Shown one piece after another: positions 9,301-16,750 of a stretch of 42,113 nt of DNA. The notes under the pieces are model-generated. The model was not told where the DNA came from, searched no databases, and saw only the letters and a program-made list of their open reading frames with translations. Each line of letters starts with the position of its first letter. Position 1 is the first letter of the stretch. The translations under genes were made by a program, and so were the position numbers. The stretch covers positions 1 to 42,113 of the forward strand of contig JAITSV010000012.1 in NCBI GenBank assembly GCA_031287575.1, in the 5' to 3' direction. Source of the DNA: Desulfovibrio sp. (GTDB lineage: Bacteria > Desulfobacterota > Desulfovibrionia > Desulfovibrionales > Desulfovibrionaceae).

Positions 9301-9606
9301 TCCGCCGCACCGCCCCTCCTGACGCCCACGGTTCCCGAGGACGGCACGGACGGCGGCCTGGTACCGTACAAGCCGGTGCGGCGCACCGCGCCGGAAACCC
9401 TGGACGGCCCGGTTGTTCCCGTTCCCCCTGCATCCACAGTCCCGGCTGACGGCACGACCAGCTACAAGGCCCCCCTGCGCACGGCCCCGGAAACGCTGGA
9501 TGGACCCATCACGCTGCCGCCGCTGCCCACGCCCCCCGCAACGCCAGCCGAACCGGTAACACCACCGAACCCGGCGTCAACGGAATCGGGAGCCGCCGCG
9601 CCCTAG
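6373..9606 (+). CDS. large lipoprotein with GH13-like region and proline-rich tail
   Basis: Encodes 1077 residues. A hydrophobic segment ends in the lipobox LLTGC (Cys72), so export and lipid attachment are likely; the N-region before it is unusually long (about 48 residues). Residues roughly 80-790 resemble a GH13 (trehalose synthase/amylase-type) enzyme. GTDIIPAATGMGPDF and REYPGAYCMVEIPRDLWP match the style of segments found there, and GMALTGFRVESL looks like conserved region II. The usual catalytic Asp after GFR-x is Glu here, so activity is doubtful. A beta-sandwich-like C-domain (about 670-775; VVAVTNFGREAVTERLDM) follows. The last 280 residues are a Pro/Ala/Thr-rich tail with a repeated RTAPETLDGP motif. 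Start chosen on AAAGGAG 6 nt upstream and the promoter before it. The GH13 assignment is by motif recognition only. Confidence 0.8.
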   Translation: MPNRAVLRTIALMLRSLPAFRPQSRPRSHLARAAAAPPRSAMLTVPPVMSLTLHLALGLALCLALSLLLTGCGAPQAKQKSLLLPQGPSITRADPGYMQWLEKQSLLGAGSELARVVSGSQLGWRAPSLPPDPDNLLRAADTWLLVHPMALIADGTPSAFAILAQPRTQELLRRTGARGLYVAPSGGAGAIWAYDRSATLTGDDTIQHGFSEAAGSDDEYLRLRRLTDNSRMLLGTDIIPAATGMGPDFFLAARNVREYPGAYCMVEIPRDLWPYMPASASEWQARPLTRAQHDLLAEKGLLPASLSRDLLSWARPGGWAVTGEVRGADGTLRRWAYRHAGRYDMPVLHWDDPSAAARRILSSSIIQQIGLRGMALTGFRVESLTGLDPLPRAAHGNPDHAPALEPAPTAALSLGRETRRYGGWAWQRDRLPLPLLARTLHESADVAEDTVTSPAAEHALLTGDARPLRALLDDALRLGIDMRRLVHATPGPDGVDYALPQLAPGMLPPGAAAGDAALADDMRAAMRSRASLWASTMPLGGAGDVLPVTGAGLAALGAGFSHADAARADARETIRQGHLALVFFKAMQPGLLVLHGQDLAGALPLDWHVMADSEDRWDPALAPRGAYALYRTARTTVLTKQGMPRAPVAYPTPDEQLNDPHSFLNGVHAITAMRERTGIAAGRVAARLRTQGRGCIALAMELPGGRGMVVAVTNFGREAVTERLDMAATPRLLELFGAGNAAVDLEEGTPLPLEGGRMVLHLGPWETRAVLVGRDAKSIGAATAAEQPKGPFVPARDATPMPVAAPPAPVKPAVVPPVPAPVPDLTIRIAPPAVAEGDTAPTTPRDAAPEGLPAETAGTGGDTAATPGVPPTMFPETQPVAPSVDLAPTQQVPLPPATEPARMEPVVPAPAPAPAPELAPASVPPTVPPTVPPTAPHDTGGEVRAPITPPEIPALPEPVAPPVHPATPEVTAPATESAAPPLLTPTVPEDGTDGGLVPYKPVRRTAPETLDGPVVPVPPASTVPADGTTSYKAPLRTAPETLDGPITLPPLPTPPATPAEPVTPPNPASTESGAAAP

Positions 9607-9648
9607 GCCAACCCGACCATTCCCGCGCCCCTCCCTTGCATCCCATCA

Positions 9649-9682
9649 CCGCCCCCTTCGCGCACCGCGCCGAAGGGGGCGG
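9649..9682 (+). terminator. GC-rich hairpin after the lipoprotein gene
   Basis: CCGCCCCCTTCG (9649-9660) pairs perfectly with 9671-9682 around a 10-nt loop, 42 bases past the stop codon. Only a weak pyrimidine run (CCTGTTCCCC) follows, so termination strength is uncertain. Confidence 0.55.
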
Positions 9683-9792
9683 CCTGTTCCCCGGCCCTAC
9701 CTGCCGCCTCCTGCCATCCGTCCGCATGCCATCCCCCCACATGCCTCCGCCGCACGCTACTCGCACGGCATGCATCGTGCATAGGCAGGCCC

Positions 9793-11562
9793 ATGAACCA
9801 CACCCGATTCCTCGCCGACAACACCAAGGCCCTGGCCGCCGCGCAGCCCCAGATGGCCGCGTGGCTGGCCGCAAACGCTCCCGCGCCCGAGACGCAGACC
9901 TCCCGCCTGCGTCTGAACCGCTGGAACATGCTGGACGTCGAACTGGAGGACGGTCGTCGGTTGTTTGACGCCTTTCCGCCCCATTTCGCCTACCGGTCAT
10001 GGCCCCCCACGGAGCAGGCGGAACGTTCGGCCACCATCATCGTGGGCGCCAACCTGGGCTACGGCATCAACCACATGCTGGAGCAGACGCCGCCCCGTCA
10101 CCGGCTGCTGGTGGTGGAACCCGACCCGACCATGCTCAGCCTGTGCCTGGGACTGACGGATTACCGCCCGTTCATCGAATCGGGCAGGCTGACCTTCGTG
10201 GAGCCCCGATTCGACGCGCTGGTGGCCGCCATCCGGGGCTGCGACAAGCAATTCCTTTTCGGGCGCATCCTGTTGCAGGCCGACCTGCCCAGCCAGCAGA
10301 TCGGCCCCGCCTACGCCCACTGGATCCGCATCTGCCGCGAGCAGCTGGACGCCCTGTCGGTGGAGCTTTCCACCCTGCGCCGCGCCCAGGACGTGATGGT
10401 GGGCAACGAGCTTTGCAACTTCCGCCGCGCCCTGGCCGACGGCGACATGAAGTCGTTGCGCGGCGCGCTGGACGGCCTGCCAGCCGTCATCGCGGGCGCC
10501 GGGCCTTCGCTGGCCGCATCGGCCCCCGCCGTGGCCCGGATGGCCGACCGCGCGCTGGTCACGGCGGCGCTGCAAACCCTGCCCGCCATGCAGGCCGTGG
10601 GTATCCGACCAGACCTTGCCCTGTGCATCGACTACAGCGACGGCATCATGCGCGTGTACGACCGGCTGGACCCGGAATGGGCGCGCCACGTGCCGCTGAT
10701 CTATTCCACCAAGGTCCAGCCAGAGGTGGTGCGCCGCTACCCCGGCCCCACCCTGCCGCTGTGGACCGTGGGTGGCATGGCCACCTTCATCGCGGGCAAG
10801 GACGATCTGGTACTGGACGCGGCGGGCAACGTCAGCGTGGCCCTGCTGCGCCTGCTGCACTGGATGGGCGCGGGCCGCATGGTGCTGGCCGGGCAGGACT
10901 TCGGCTGGCGGGGCGAGGCATCGCATGCCGCCGGGCACCACGCCGCCGCCGTCACCGTGGGCACGCTGGACCTGCCGGGCCGCGACGGGCCGGTGCGTTC
11001 CACCCTGCCCTACGCCACGGCCCTGCGCGACATGGAACAGGACATCCGCACCCTGCAACTGGACGTGGTGAACCTGTACGGCGGCGGCGCGCTGATCCGG
11101 GGCGCGCGGGACATCGCGCCGGAGGATGTCGACCGTGAACTGCCGCACCCGGCGGATGCCCAGGGTCCGGACGGTGGTGCCGACATTCTGGCCGGGTTCC
11201 GCCAGCGCCTGGACGCGGCCATGACCCCGTGCGAGCAGCCCCTGTTCGCCCCGCGCCTGCCGCAGTGGCGCACCTCGCTGCGCAATGCCCAGAAGCGGCT
11301 GGAAACGCTGTTCCGCAAGCCGGAACGCCACGGCGCGGAAATCGTCGAAATGTTGGGCCGGGTACACTTTTTCCTGCGCCAGGACCCCATCTGCACGCCG
11401 TACCTGTACAACGAGATCATGGACGTTTCCGGGCTGGTGCACGGGCGCGACAGGTTCGGCCTGCCCCAGATGACGGAATTCCGGCAGATCGCCCGGCGGG
11501 TGCTGGACAAGATCCGGCGCATCGACGAAGTGATGACCAGCGCGAGCCAACAGGCCGCATAG
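9793..11562 (+). CDS. DUF115 / MptE-like protein, motility accessory factor type
   Basis: Encodes 589 residues. The central domain begins with AVIAGAGPSLAAS (about residues 230-243), the glycine-rich signature of the DUF115 (6-hydroxymethylpterin diphosphokinase MptE-like) domain. It continues with ALCIDYSDGI and ends with MVLAGQDFGW, where DUF115 proteins place an acidic/aromatic motif. Family members called Maf or motility-associated factors transfer nonulosonic acids such as pseudaminic or legionaminic acid to flagellins. An N-terminal domain (about 75-160; IIVGANLGYGINHMLEQ) precedes it, also typical of Maf proteins. No flagellin or sugar-synthesis gene is nearby, so flagellin modification is an inference from the family. 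The Shine-Dalgarno (AGGCAGG) is weak. The next gene follows after 32 bases and may be co-transcribed. Confidence 0.85.
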   Translation: MNHTRFLADNTKALAAAQPQMAAWLAANAPAPETQTSRLRLNRWNMLDVELEDGRRLFDAFPPHFAYRSWPPTEQAERSATIIVGANLGYGINHMLEQTPPRHRLLVVEPDPTMLSLCLGLTDYRPFIESGRLTFVEPRFDALVAAIRGCDKQFLFGRILLQADLPSQQIGPAYAHWIRICREQLDALSVELSTLRRAQDVMVGNELCNFRRALADGDMKSLRGALDGLPAVIAGAGPSLAASAPAVARMADRALVTAALQTLPAMQAVGIRPDLALCIDYSDGIMRVYDRLDPEWARHVPLIYSTKVQPEVVRRYPGPTLPLWTVGGMATFIAGKDDLVLDAAGNVSVALLRLLHWMGAGRMVLAGQDFGWRGEASHAAGHHAAAVTVGTLDLPGRDGPVRSTLPYATALRDMEQDIRTLQLDVVNLYGGGALIRGARDIAPEDVDRELPHPADAQGPDGGADILAGFRQRLDAAMTPCEQPLFAPRLPQWRTSLRNAQKRLETLFRKPERHGAEIVEMLGRVHFFLRQDPICTPYLYNEIMDVSGLVHGRDRFGLPQMTEFRQIARRVLDKIRRIDEVMTSASQQAA

Positions 11563-11594
11563 CGCCCGGCAACCGACTTCCGCACGGAGGCATC

Positions 11595-11897
11595 ATGAGC
11601 GTTCTCGCCGAAATCGCCGTCTTTCCCATGGACAAGGGGGCCAGCGTCAGCCAGTGGGTGGCCCGCGTGCTCTCGGTCATTCAGGAAAGCGGCCTGCCGT
11701 ATCAGTTGGGTCCCATGGGCACCACCATCGAGGGTGGACGGGCCGAGGTCATGCAAGTGGCCGACCGCTGCCTGTCCGTGCTGGAAGCGGACTGCGACCG
11801 GGTGTACATGACCCTGAAAGTGGACCTGCGCAAAGGCCCCGTGGGCCGCATGGCGGGCAAGGTGGCATCCGTGGAGGCAAGGCTGGCCGGAAGCTGA
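11595..11897 (+). CDS. MTH1187 / YkoF-type thiamine-binding family protein
   Basis: Encodes 100 residues. MSVLAEIAVFPMDKG, then YQLGPMGTTIEG and EVMQVADRCL, are hallmarks of the MTH1187 (DUF77) family, a ferredoxin-like fold that forms tetramers. Related YkoF proteins bind thiamine or its pyrimidine part. Length matches the family. The start has GGAGG (11586-11590) 4 nt upstream. It follows the DUF115 gene by 32 bases and is closed by a strong terminator. No thiamine genes lie nearby, so the ligand is unproven. Confidence 0.88.
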   Translation: MSVLAEIAVFPMDKGASVSQWVARVLSVIQESGLPYQLGPMGTTIEGGRAEVMQVADRCLSVLEADCDRVYMTLKVDLRKGPVGRMAGKVASVEARLAGS

Positions 11898-11929
11898 CCC
11901 AAGGTTGGGATGCGTCTCGCGCAAACGAC

Positions 11930-11961
11930 AACGGCCGCGCGGTAATTGCCGCGCGGCCGTT
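11930..11961 (+). terminator. intrinsic terminator
   Basis: A 13-bp perfect stem (ACGGCCGCGCGG at 11931-11942 with its complement at 11949-11960, extended by A11930-T11961) with a 6-nt loop TAATTG is followed by TTTGCTTCG. It ends the DUF115-MTH1187 unit and faces the converging MATE gene. Confidence 0.82.
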
Positions 11962-12061
11962 TTGCTTCGTATTCCCCGGCTATCACATGCCGCTCGCCGG
12001 GAAAGGGGAAAGGCGCGGCGCCTGGAGCACCCCACCCAGCCTCGGGCCGCCCCATGCAGCA

Positions 12062-13513
12062 TCAGGCCTCGTCACCCCCTTCGGGCGCATCGGGCAGCGG
12101 GTGCGCCGTCTCCACCAGCCGCAGTCGCTTCCACGCGCCGCGCCGAAAGCGCATCCACGACATGGCCGCCAGCAGCAGGATGAACGCGGTGAACGCCGCC
12201 CACAGCGTGTTCAGGGTCATCAGGCCCGAGGCCCGCAGGACCAGCGTGGGCAGCACCAGCCAGACCAGGCAGCCCAGCAGCATGTTCCACATGACGAACC
12301 ACGTGTCGCCCGCGCCCTTCAGTGCCCCGGTATACACGATGGTCACGGCGTCCAGCAGGCAGTAGACCGCCACGAAGCGCAGCAGCACCACGCCCATGGC
12401 GCGGATTTCCGCCTTCTGGGCCAGCACGGCGGGGTCCTGCGCGCCGCCGCTCAGGAACAGGTCGTACAACGGCCCCGGCATGCAGAAGAAGAACAGCGAA
12501 AGCAGCAGCATCCAGGCCATGGCCACGTGCAGGGTGCTGGATGTGACCTGCTCGGCGCCAGAGGGGCTGCCCTTGCCCATGGCCTGCCCCACCATGCTGC
12601 CCACGGCGATGTTCATGCCCATCATGGGCAGAAAGGCCACCATGTTGATGGAAAAGGTGATGTTGGTGGCGGCCAGGGCCGTTTCGCCCAGTTCGCCCAC
12701 CAGGAACACGAACCACGTCACCGAGAACAGTTCGGCAAAGCCGTTGATGCCGCTGGGCAGGCCGTAGCGGGCCATGCGCAGGAACAGCGCCCGCTCGAAG
12801 CCGCGCCCGCTCCACACCCGGAAGCACCGCTCGTTGCGCGGGGTGAACACCATGCCCCCCAGCAGCAGCGAAGTGACGGCCCAACTGAGGATCATGGACA
12901 GCCCCGCACCCTCTATGCCCATTTCGGGCAGCCCCCACGCACCGTAAATCAGGGCATAATCCAGCGGAATGTGCACGGCCATGGCCGCGAAGTTGGCCAG
13001 CATCACGGGGCGGGTGCGCCCCTGCCCGGAAAAGAAGCCGCCAAGGCAGCTGTTGCCCAGGGCCAGCACCGACCCCAGCGCCAGCATGCGGAAGTAGGCC
13101 ATCTCTCCCGCCTGCACGGCAGGCAGATGCCCGGCAAAGGCGAAGATGGCAGGCGCCGCGAACCACAACAGGGCAAGGCATGCTCCGAAGAAGAAGGCCA
13201 TCAGCAGTCCCTGCCACAGCGCCACCCCCACCCGGTGCGGCGCGCCGGAACCGATGTACTGGGCGATGAACACCCCCGCATAGCCCGTGATGCCCATGCA
13301 GGTGAGCAGAAACAGCAGATGCACCACGGCAGCCGGCGTGGCCGCGGCGATGGCCTCCACCGAATAATGGCTCAGGAACAGCCGGTCGGTGAACTCCATG
13401 ACCGTGGTGGAGGCCATGCCCGCCACCAGCGGCAGACTGACGCCGAGCACCTCGCGGTACCCGCCCGGCGCACTCCAGCGCCTGGTCACGCCAGCCATCA
13501 TTTTCGACAACAT
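12062..13513 (-). CDS. MATE family multidrug/metabolite exporter
   Basis: Encodes 483 residues with about twelve hydrophobic segments arranged as two homologous halves, the MatE layout. The opening segment (SLPLVAGMASTTVMEFTDRL) is characteristic of the family: the first helix and its loop with a Met-rich acidic motif. The second half begins near ALFLRMARYGLPSGINGF. MATE proteins are Na+- or H+-coupled antiporters for cationic drugs or metabolites in the inner membrane. The start has GGAGG upstream (RBS on the minus strand near 13521) and a good promoter at 13558-13586. Function beyond family level cannot be read. Confidence 0.93.
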   Translation of the reverse strand: MLSKMMAGVTRRWSAPGGYREVLGVSLPLVAGMASTTVMEFTDRLFLSHYSVEAIAAATPAAVVHLLFLLTCMGITGYAGVFIAQYIGSGAPHRVGVALWQGLLMAFFFGACLALLWFAAPAIFAFAGHLPAVQAGEMAYFRMLALGSVLALGNSCLGGFFSGQGRTRPVMLANFAAMAVHIPLDYALIYGAWGLPEMGIEGAGLSMILSWAVTSLLLGGMVFTPRNERCFRVWSGRGFERALFLRMARYGLPSGINGFAELFSVTWFVFLVGELGETALAATNITFSINMVAFLPMMGMNIAVGSMVGQAMGKGSPSGAEQVTSSTLHVAMAWMLLLSLFFFCMPGPLYDLFLSGGAQDPAVLAQKAEIRAMGVVLLRFVAVYCLLDAVTIVYTGALKGAGDTWFVMWNMLLGCLVWLVLPTLVLRASGLMTLNTLWAAFTAFILLLAAMSWMRFRRGAWKRLRLVETAHPLPDAPEGGDEA

Positions 13514-13557
13514 TCCATCCTCCGTGACGTACGGTCCGTATTGCGGAAAAGCTGTAC

Positions 13558-13586
13558 CAGATACTCTAGCGGAAAAGTGGCGTCAA
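13558..13586 (-). promoter_or_regulatory. sigma70-like promoter for the MATE gene
   Basis: On the minus strand TTGACG (13586-13581) and TATCTG (13563-13558) are separated by exactly 17 nt. Transcription would start near 13551, giving a leader of about 38 nt before ATG 13513 that includes the GGAGG ribosome-binding site. Confidence 0.5.
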
Positions 13587-13820
13587 GGCACCCTGGCCGC
13601 GCGACACTGTACGTCGCGTCCCGGCAGGGCGGAAAAGGCCGTTCCGCCCTTTCTCGCACACGCGGCAACCCGGCGCAGGTCGGGGCATATCGGGCGTGTC
13701 CGGGCATGCCTGGACGTGTCTGGGCGTCTCTGGGCCGATTCGGTCGCCCCCCGGCAACGGCGCATGGCGCGGCACGCCAGCGCCCTTCCCTTCATTGCGG
13801 TTTCGCCCTATAAGGCGGCG
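13587..13820. other. divergent intergenic region before the PAP2 gene
   Basis: The 307-base gap 13514-13820 lies between the MATE and PAP2 genes. It holds the MATE promoter, three copies of the word GCGGAAAAG (near 13545, 13570 and 13630), a 9-bp hairpin at 13626-13650 followed by TTCTC, and a degenerate run of CGGGCGTGTC-like units at about 13685-13735. I see no gene and no convincing plus-strand promoter. Confidence 0.5.
13626..13650 (+). terminator. possible terminator or attenuator upstream of PAP2
   Basis: AGGGCGGAA (13626-13634) pairs with TTCCGCCCT (13642-13650) around a 7-nt loop and is followed by TTCTC. No plus-strand gene lies just upstream, so if it acts it would attenuate a leader transcript or block antisense reading from the MATE side. 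Confidence 0.35.
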
Positions 13821-14438
13821 ATGCGTCAGCCATACCCCATTGCGCACCATTTACTGTGCACCCTGCCGCTGCTGGCGCTGCTTGCGATGTCCACCGTGTG
13901 CCTTGGCACCGGGGACGAGGTGATCGCCTACTGGCGCGCGTGGCGGCAAGCCAACTCCGACACGGCCAGCCTGGTCATGGTACTGACCGACTGGGGCAAC
14001 CCGGCGCTGTATGCGGTCTACGGAGCGCTGTTCTGGCGCGCCCGACGCCGCCACGACCCGCGCACCGTGCGCTTCGTCCTTGCCTACGTGGCGGTGCAAC
14101 TGCTGATTTCGTTCCTGCTCGTGCGGGTGATCAAGATCGCCGCCGGGCGCACCCGTCCCGGCGTGCCGGGGCCGTGGGTGCCATTTTCGTTCGACGGGCC
14201 GCACAATTCGCTGCCCTCCGGCCACACGGCGGAAATCGCCGGGGCCTGCCCGCCGCTGGCCATGCGCTGGAAGCACATGGCCGCATCCCTTGCCCTTGGC
14301 GGATACGTGGCCGCCGTGGGCTATTCGCGGGTGCTGCTGGGGCAGCACCACGCCAGCGACATATTGGCGGGGCTTCTGCTGGGCAGCCTTGCCGCCTTCA
14401 TCATACACCGCATCACCCACAGGACCGCCCCCCTATGA
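13821..14438 (+). CDS. PAP2 family membrane phosphatase
   Basis: Encodes 205 residues, a multi-pass membrane protein with the complete three-part phosphatase signature: KX6RP (Lys105 to Arg112-Pro113), PSGH (132-135, nucleophile-assisting His135) and SRX5HX3D (Ser169-Arg170, His176, Asp180). Such enzymes remove phosphate from lipid carriers such as undecaprenyl pyrophosphate, phosphatidic acid or lipid A. Its stop codon overlaps the start of the next gene (ATGA at 14435), so translation is coupled to an ArnT-like transferase. That suggests a role in lipid A or carrier-lipid processing. The frame is open further upstream, but ATG 13821 gives a normal N-terminal membrane helix; its ribosome-binding site (TAAGGCGG) is modest. 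Confidence 0.9.
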   Translation: MRQPYPIAHHLLCTLPLLALLAMSTVCLGTGDEVIAYWRAWRQANSDTASLVMVLTDWGNPALYAVYGALFWRARRRHDPRTVRFVLAYVAVQLLISFLLVRVIKIAAGRTRPGVPGPWVPFSFDGPHNSLPSGHTAEIAGACPPLAMRWKHMAASLALGGYVAAVGYSRVLLGQHHASDILAGLLLGSLAAFIIHRITHRTAPL

Positions 14439-16651
14439 CCGATCCGAAGACCGAAACCGCCGCCCCCCAGTCCAAGGCCGCCGCTTCTCCGGAAACGCCG
14501 CAGACCCCGCCCGGCGCCGCCGCCAATGGCACGGGTTCCGCGGGCGGCAAACCCGCCGGGTCCTGTCCGCCCCCGCAGGCCGGGGGACGCCCCAGGGGCA
14601 TCCTGACCCGCCTGTACGATCTGCTGGCCCTGTTCCCGCTGCTGCCGCTCACGCTCATCTACGCGGCGCAGACGGCCTTCACCCTGGATGCGCGGTCCCT
14701 GTGGTTTTCGGACGAAATCCGCCACGGCAACGTCTATGAAACCATGCTGGCCACCGGCCAGTGGCTGGTGCCGCATCTGAACGGCATTCCCTATCCGGAC
14801 AAACCGCCGGTATATTTCTGGTTCCTCGGCCTGCTGGACGCCATTCCCGGCGTGGACGGCCCCATGGTCTTCCAGTTGGGGGCCGCCGTGTCCGGCCTGC
14901 TGGTGCTGTGGGCCACCTATGCCCTGGCCCGCCTGGTGGCCGGATGCGACAAGCGCGAATCGTTCGCGGCGGGTCTGGTGCTGCTGTGCGGCATGTACTT
15001 CCTGGGCGTGACCCACTACGCCCGCATGGACCTGCTGTTCGCGGCGGTGATCACCCTGGCCCACATCTGCATGTACCGGGGCCTGCGCCTGCCCCTGGCG
15101 TTCCGCTGGATACTCCCCGCCTTTGCCCTGGCCGCCGTGGCCACCCTGGTCAAGGGGCCGTTCGGCATGGCCTTTCCGCTGCTGGCGGGCGTGGCCTACG
15201 GGCTGTGGCGCGGCATGCCCCGCCGCCTGAACCGCATGGACGTGGCCATCGGCGGCGGCATCATGCTGGCCACCCTGCTGGCATGGGTGGGCGCGGTGTG
15301 GTTCGAAGGCTACGCCGACCTCATCCGCAACATCCTGCGCCACCAGATCGTGGACCGCGCCACCGCCGCCTGGCATCACGAACAGCCGTGGTGGCACTAC
15401 CTGGCCACCTTCCCCGCCGCGTGGCTGCCGTTCACCCTGATGCTGCCGTTCCTGCCGTGGGGCCGGGCCTTCACCCCCGCGTCCATGCGCGCCGTGCTGG
15501 CCACCCGCAAGGGCCAGGGCGACGGCATGGCCTACGTCTGGCTGGCGCTGGCCACCTCGTTCGCCCTGCTGACCGCCGTCAGCATCAAGATCGTCATCTA
15601 CCTGCTGCCGCTGTTCCCGCTGCTGGCCGTGGTCACCGCCCGCGCCCTGCTGCGGCTGAACGGGTTCGGCAGCCGCATGTACTTCGGCCTGACGGCACTG
15701 CTGCTGCTGGTGCTGGCGCTGGGCCTGGGCGCTCTTTCCCTGTGGCAGTGGGCGCCGGACATGGCGCGCGTGCGCTTTCAGCCGCAGGTGCTGGCCCTGC
15801 TCGACATCGCGCGCGGCGCGCCCGTCCTGGCGGGCATTACCCTGGTCTTCGCCGTGCTGCTGTGGAAGGCCGTGGACCGCAGCCGCCCCGAAGGCGGCCT
15901 GCTGACCCTTGCCGCCTTCGTCACCGCGCTCATCGTGCCCGCCGCCCTGTTCACCGCGCCCTCGCTGGACCCGGTCATGAGCCCCCGCGCCCAGGCCGAG
16001 CTGATGGGCGAGTACATCCGCAAGGGGTACCACCCGGTGAGCTACAAGGTGTACTCCGGCACCTACACCTATTATGCGGGGTCCAACATCGAGGAGCTTT
16101 CCGACGAGGACTCGCTGCGCGCCGCCATGGCGGTGTTCCCGCAGTTGGTGGTGGCCATGCGCGCCGACCGCTTCGCGGAATGGGCCGACAAGCCCGCCGA
16201 TCTGCGCGAGGTGCACCGCCAGTGGATCGTGGACCGCGAGTACGTGCTGGCGGAACGTTCCGGCCCCGTCCAGCCCGTCCAGCCCGTCCAACCCGTCCAA
16301 CCCATCCAGCCCACGCTGCCTGACGATGCGGCGACGCCCGACCCCGCCGTCACCGGCGATCAGGCCCCGGCACCCGACGCACCGGCCCTGCCGCAGCCCG
16401 CGCCCGGCGATGGCAACGGTACCGCCCCCGCCGCGCCCGCGACGCAGCAGCCCGTGCAGCCTGCACAGCCCGGCCAGCCGCCCGCGACGCCGGAGGCCCC
16501 TGCCGTGCCCCTGCCCGGCCCGCAGCCGCGGGACAACGCCCCGGCAACGCCCCAGCCCATGCCGGTGCCCACCCCGCCCCCGCCGCCGCCCGGCGTGGGC
16601 GCCACGGACACCCCGGGCACTCCCGCCCCGGCAACGGCACAGGCCCAATAG
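14435..16651 (+). CDS. ArnT-like (PMT/GT83) glycosyltransferase with proline-rich tail
   Basis: Encodes 738 residues. A 60-residue Pro/Ala-rich cytoplasmic leader precedes about a dozen membrane helices. The first periplasmic loop carries DEIRHGNVYETMLATGQWLV and then GIPYPDKPPVYFW. The acidic residue followed by Y-x-DKPP is the signature of the ArnT/PMT family, which moves a sugar from a polyprenyl phosphate to lipid A or another acceptor at the periplasmic face. Residues from about 610 form a Pro/Gln/Ala-rich tail that begins with five PVQ/PIQ repeats encoded by a 9-bp tandem repeat (16265-16309). Translation is coupled to PAP2 by the ATGA overlap. The transferred sugar is unknown, since no aminoarabinose genes are present. 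Confidence 0.88.
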   Translation: MTDPKTETAAPQSKAAASPETPQTPPGAAANGTGSAGGKPAGSCPPPQAGGRPRGILTRLYDLLALFPLLPLTLIYAAQTAFTLDARSLWFSDEIRHGNVYETMLATGQWLVPHLNGIPYPDKPPVYFWFLGLLDAIPGVDGPMVFQLGAAVSGLLVLWATYALARLVAGCDKRESFAAGLVLLCGMYFLGVTHYARMDLLFAAVITLAHICMYRGLRLPLAFRWILPAFALAAVATLVKGPFGMAFPLLAGVAYGLWRGMPRRLNRMDVAIGGGIMLATLLAWVGAVWFEGYADLIRNILRHQIVDRATAAWHHEQPWWHYLATFPAAWLPFTLMLPFLPWGRAFTPASMRAVLATRKGQGDGMAYVWLALATSFALLTAVSIKIVIYLLPLFPLLAVVTARALLRLNGFGSRMYFGLTALLLLVLALGLGALSLWQWAPDMARVRFQPQVLALLDIARGAPVLAGITLVFAVLLWKAVDRSRPEGGLLTLAAFVTALIVPAALFTAPSLDPVMSPRAQAELMGEYIRKGYHPVSYKVYSGTYTYYAGSNIEELSDEDSLRAAMAVFPQLVVAMRADRFAEWADKPADLREVHRQWIVDREYVLAERSGPVQPVQPVQPVQPIQPTLPDDAATPDPAVTGDQAPAPDAPALPQPAPGDGNGTAPAAPATQQPVQPAQPGQPPATPEAPAVPLPGPQPRDNAPATPQPMPVPTPPPPPPGVGATDTPGTPAPATAQAQ
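16265..16309 (+). repeat. five 9-bp tandem repeats inside the ArnT-like gene
   Basis: CCCGTCCAG occurs twice, then CCCGTCCAA twice, then CCCATCCAG, all in frame and encoding Pro-Val/Ile-Gln units. Unit length is a multiple of three, so gain or loss of units would change tail length without breaking the frame. Confidence 0.85.
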
Positions 16652-16673
16652 CCGGAAACACCGAAAAGGCAAC

Positions 16674-16717
16674 AACGCAAGACTGCCGTGGAGGCGACTC
16701 CACGGCAGTCTTGCGTT
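16674..16717. terminator. bidirectional terminator between ArnT-like and rhomboid genes
   Basis: A perfect 19-bp stem (AACGCAAGACTGCCGTGGA at 16674-16692 with 16699-16717) closes a 6-nt loop GGCGAC. It lies between two converging genes. On the minus strand it is followed by GCCTTTTCGG, so it fits rhomboid-gene termination best. Confidence 0.75.
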
Positions 16718-16750
16718 GGCGGCAAAAGCCACCCGTGCGGCAGGCAACGG

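Noticed and set aside
9447..9602. Gene extension or separate gene in the proline-rich tail of the lipoprotein
   Set aside because: The frame is continuous with the lipoprotein and shows only low-complexity repeats.
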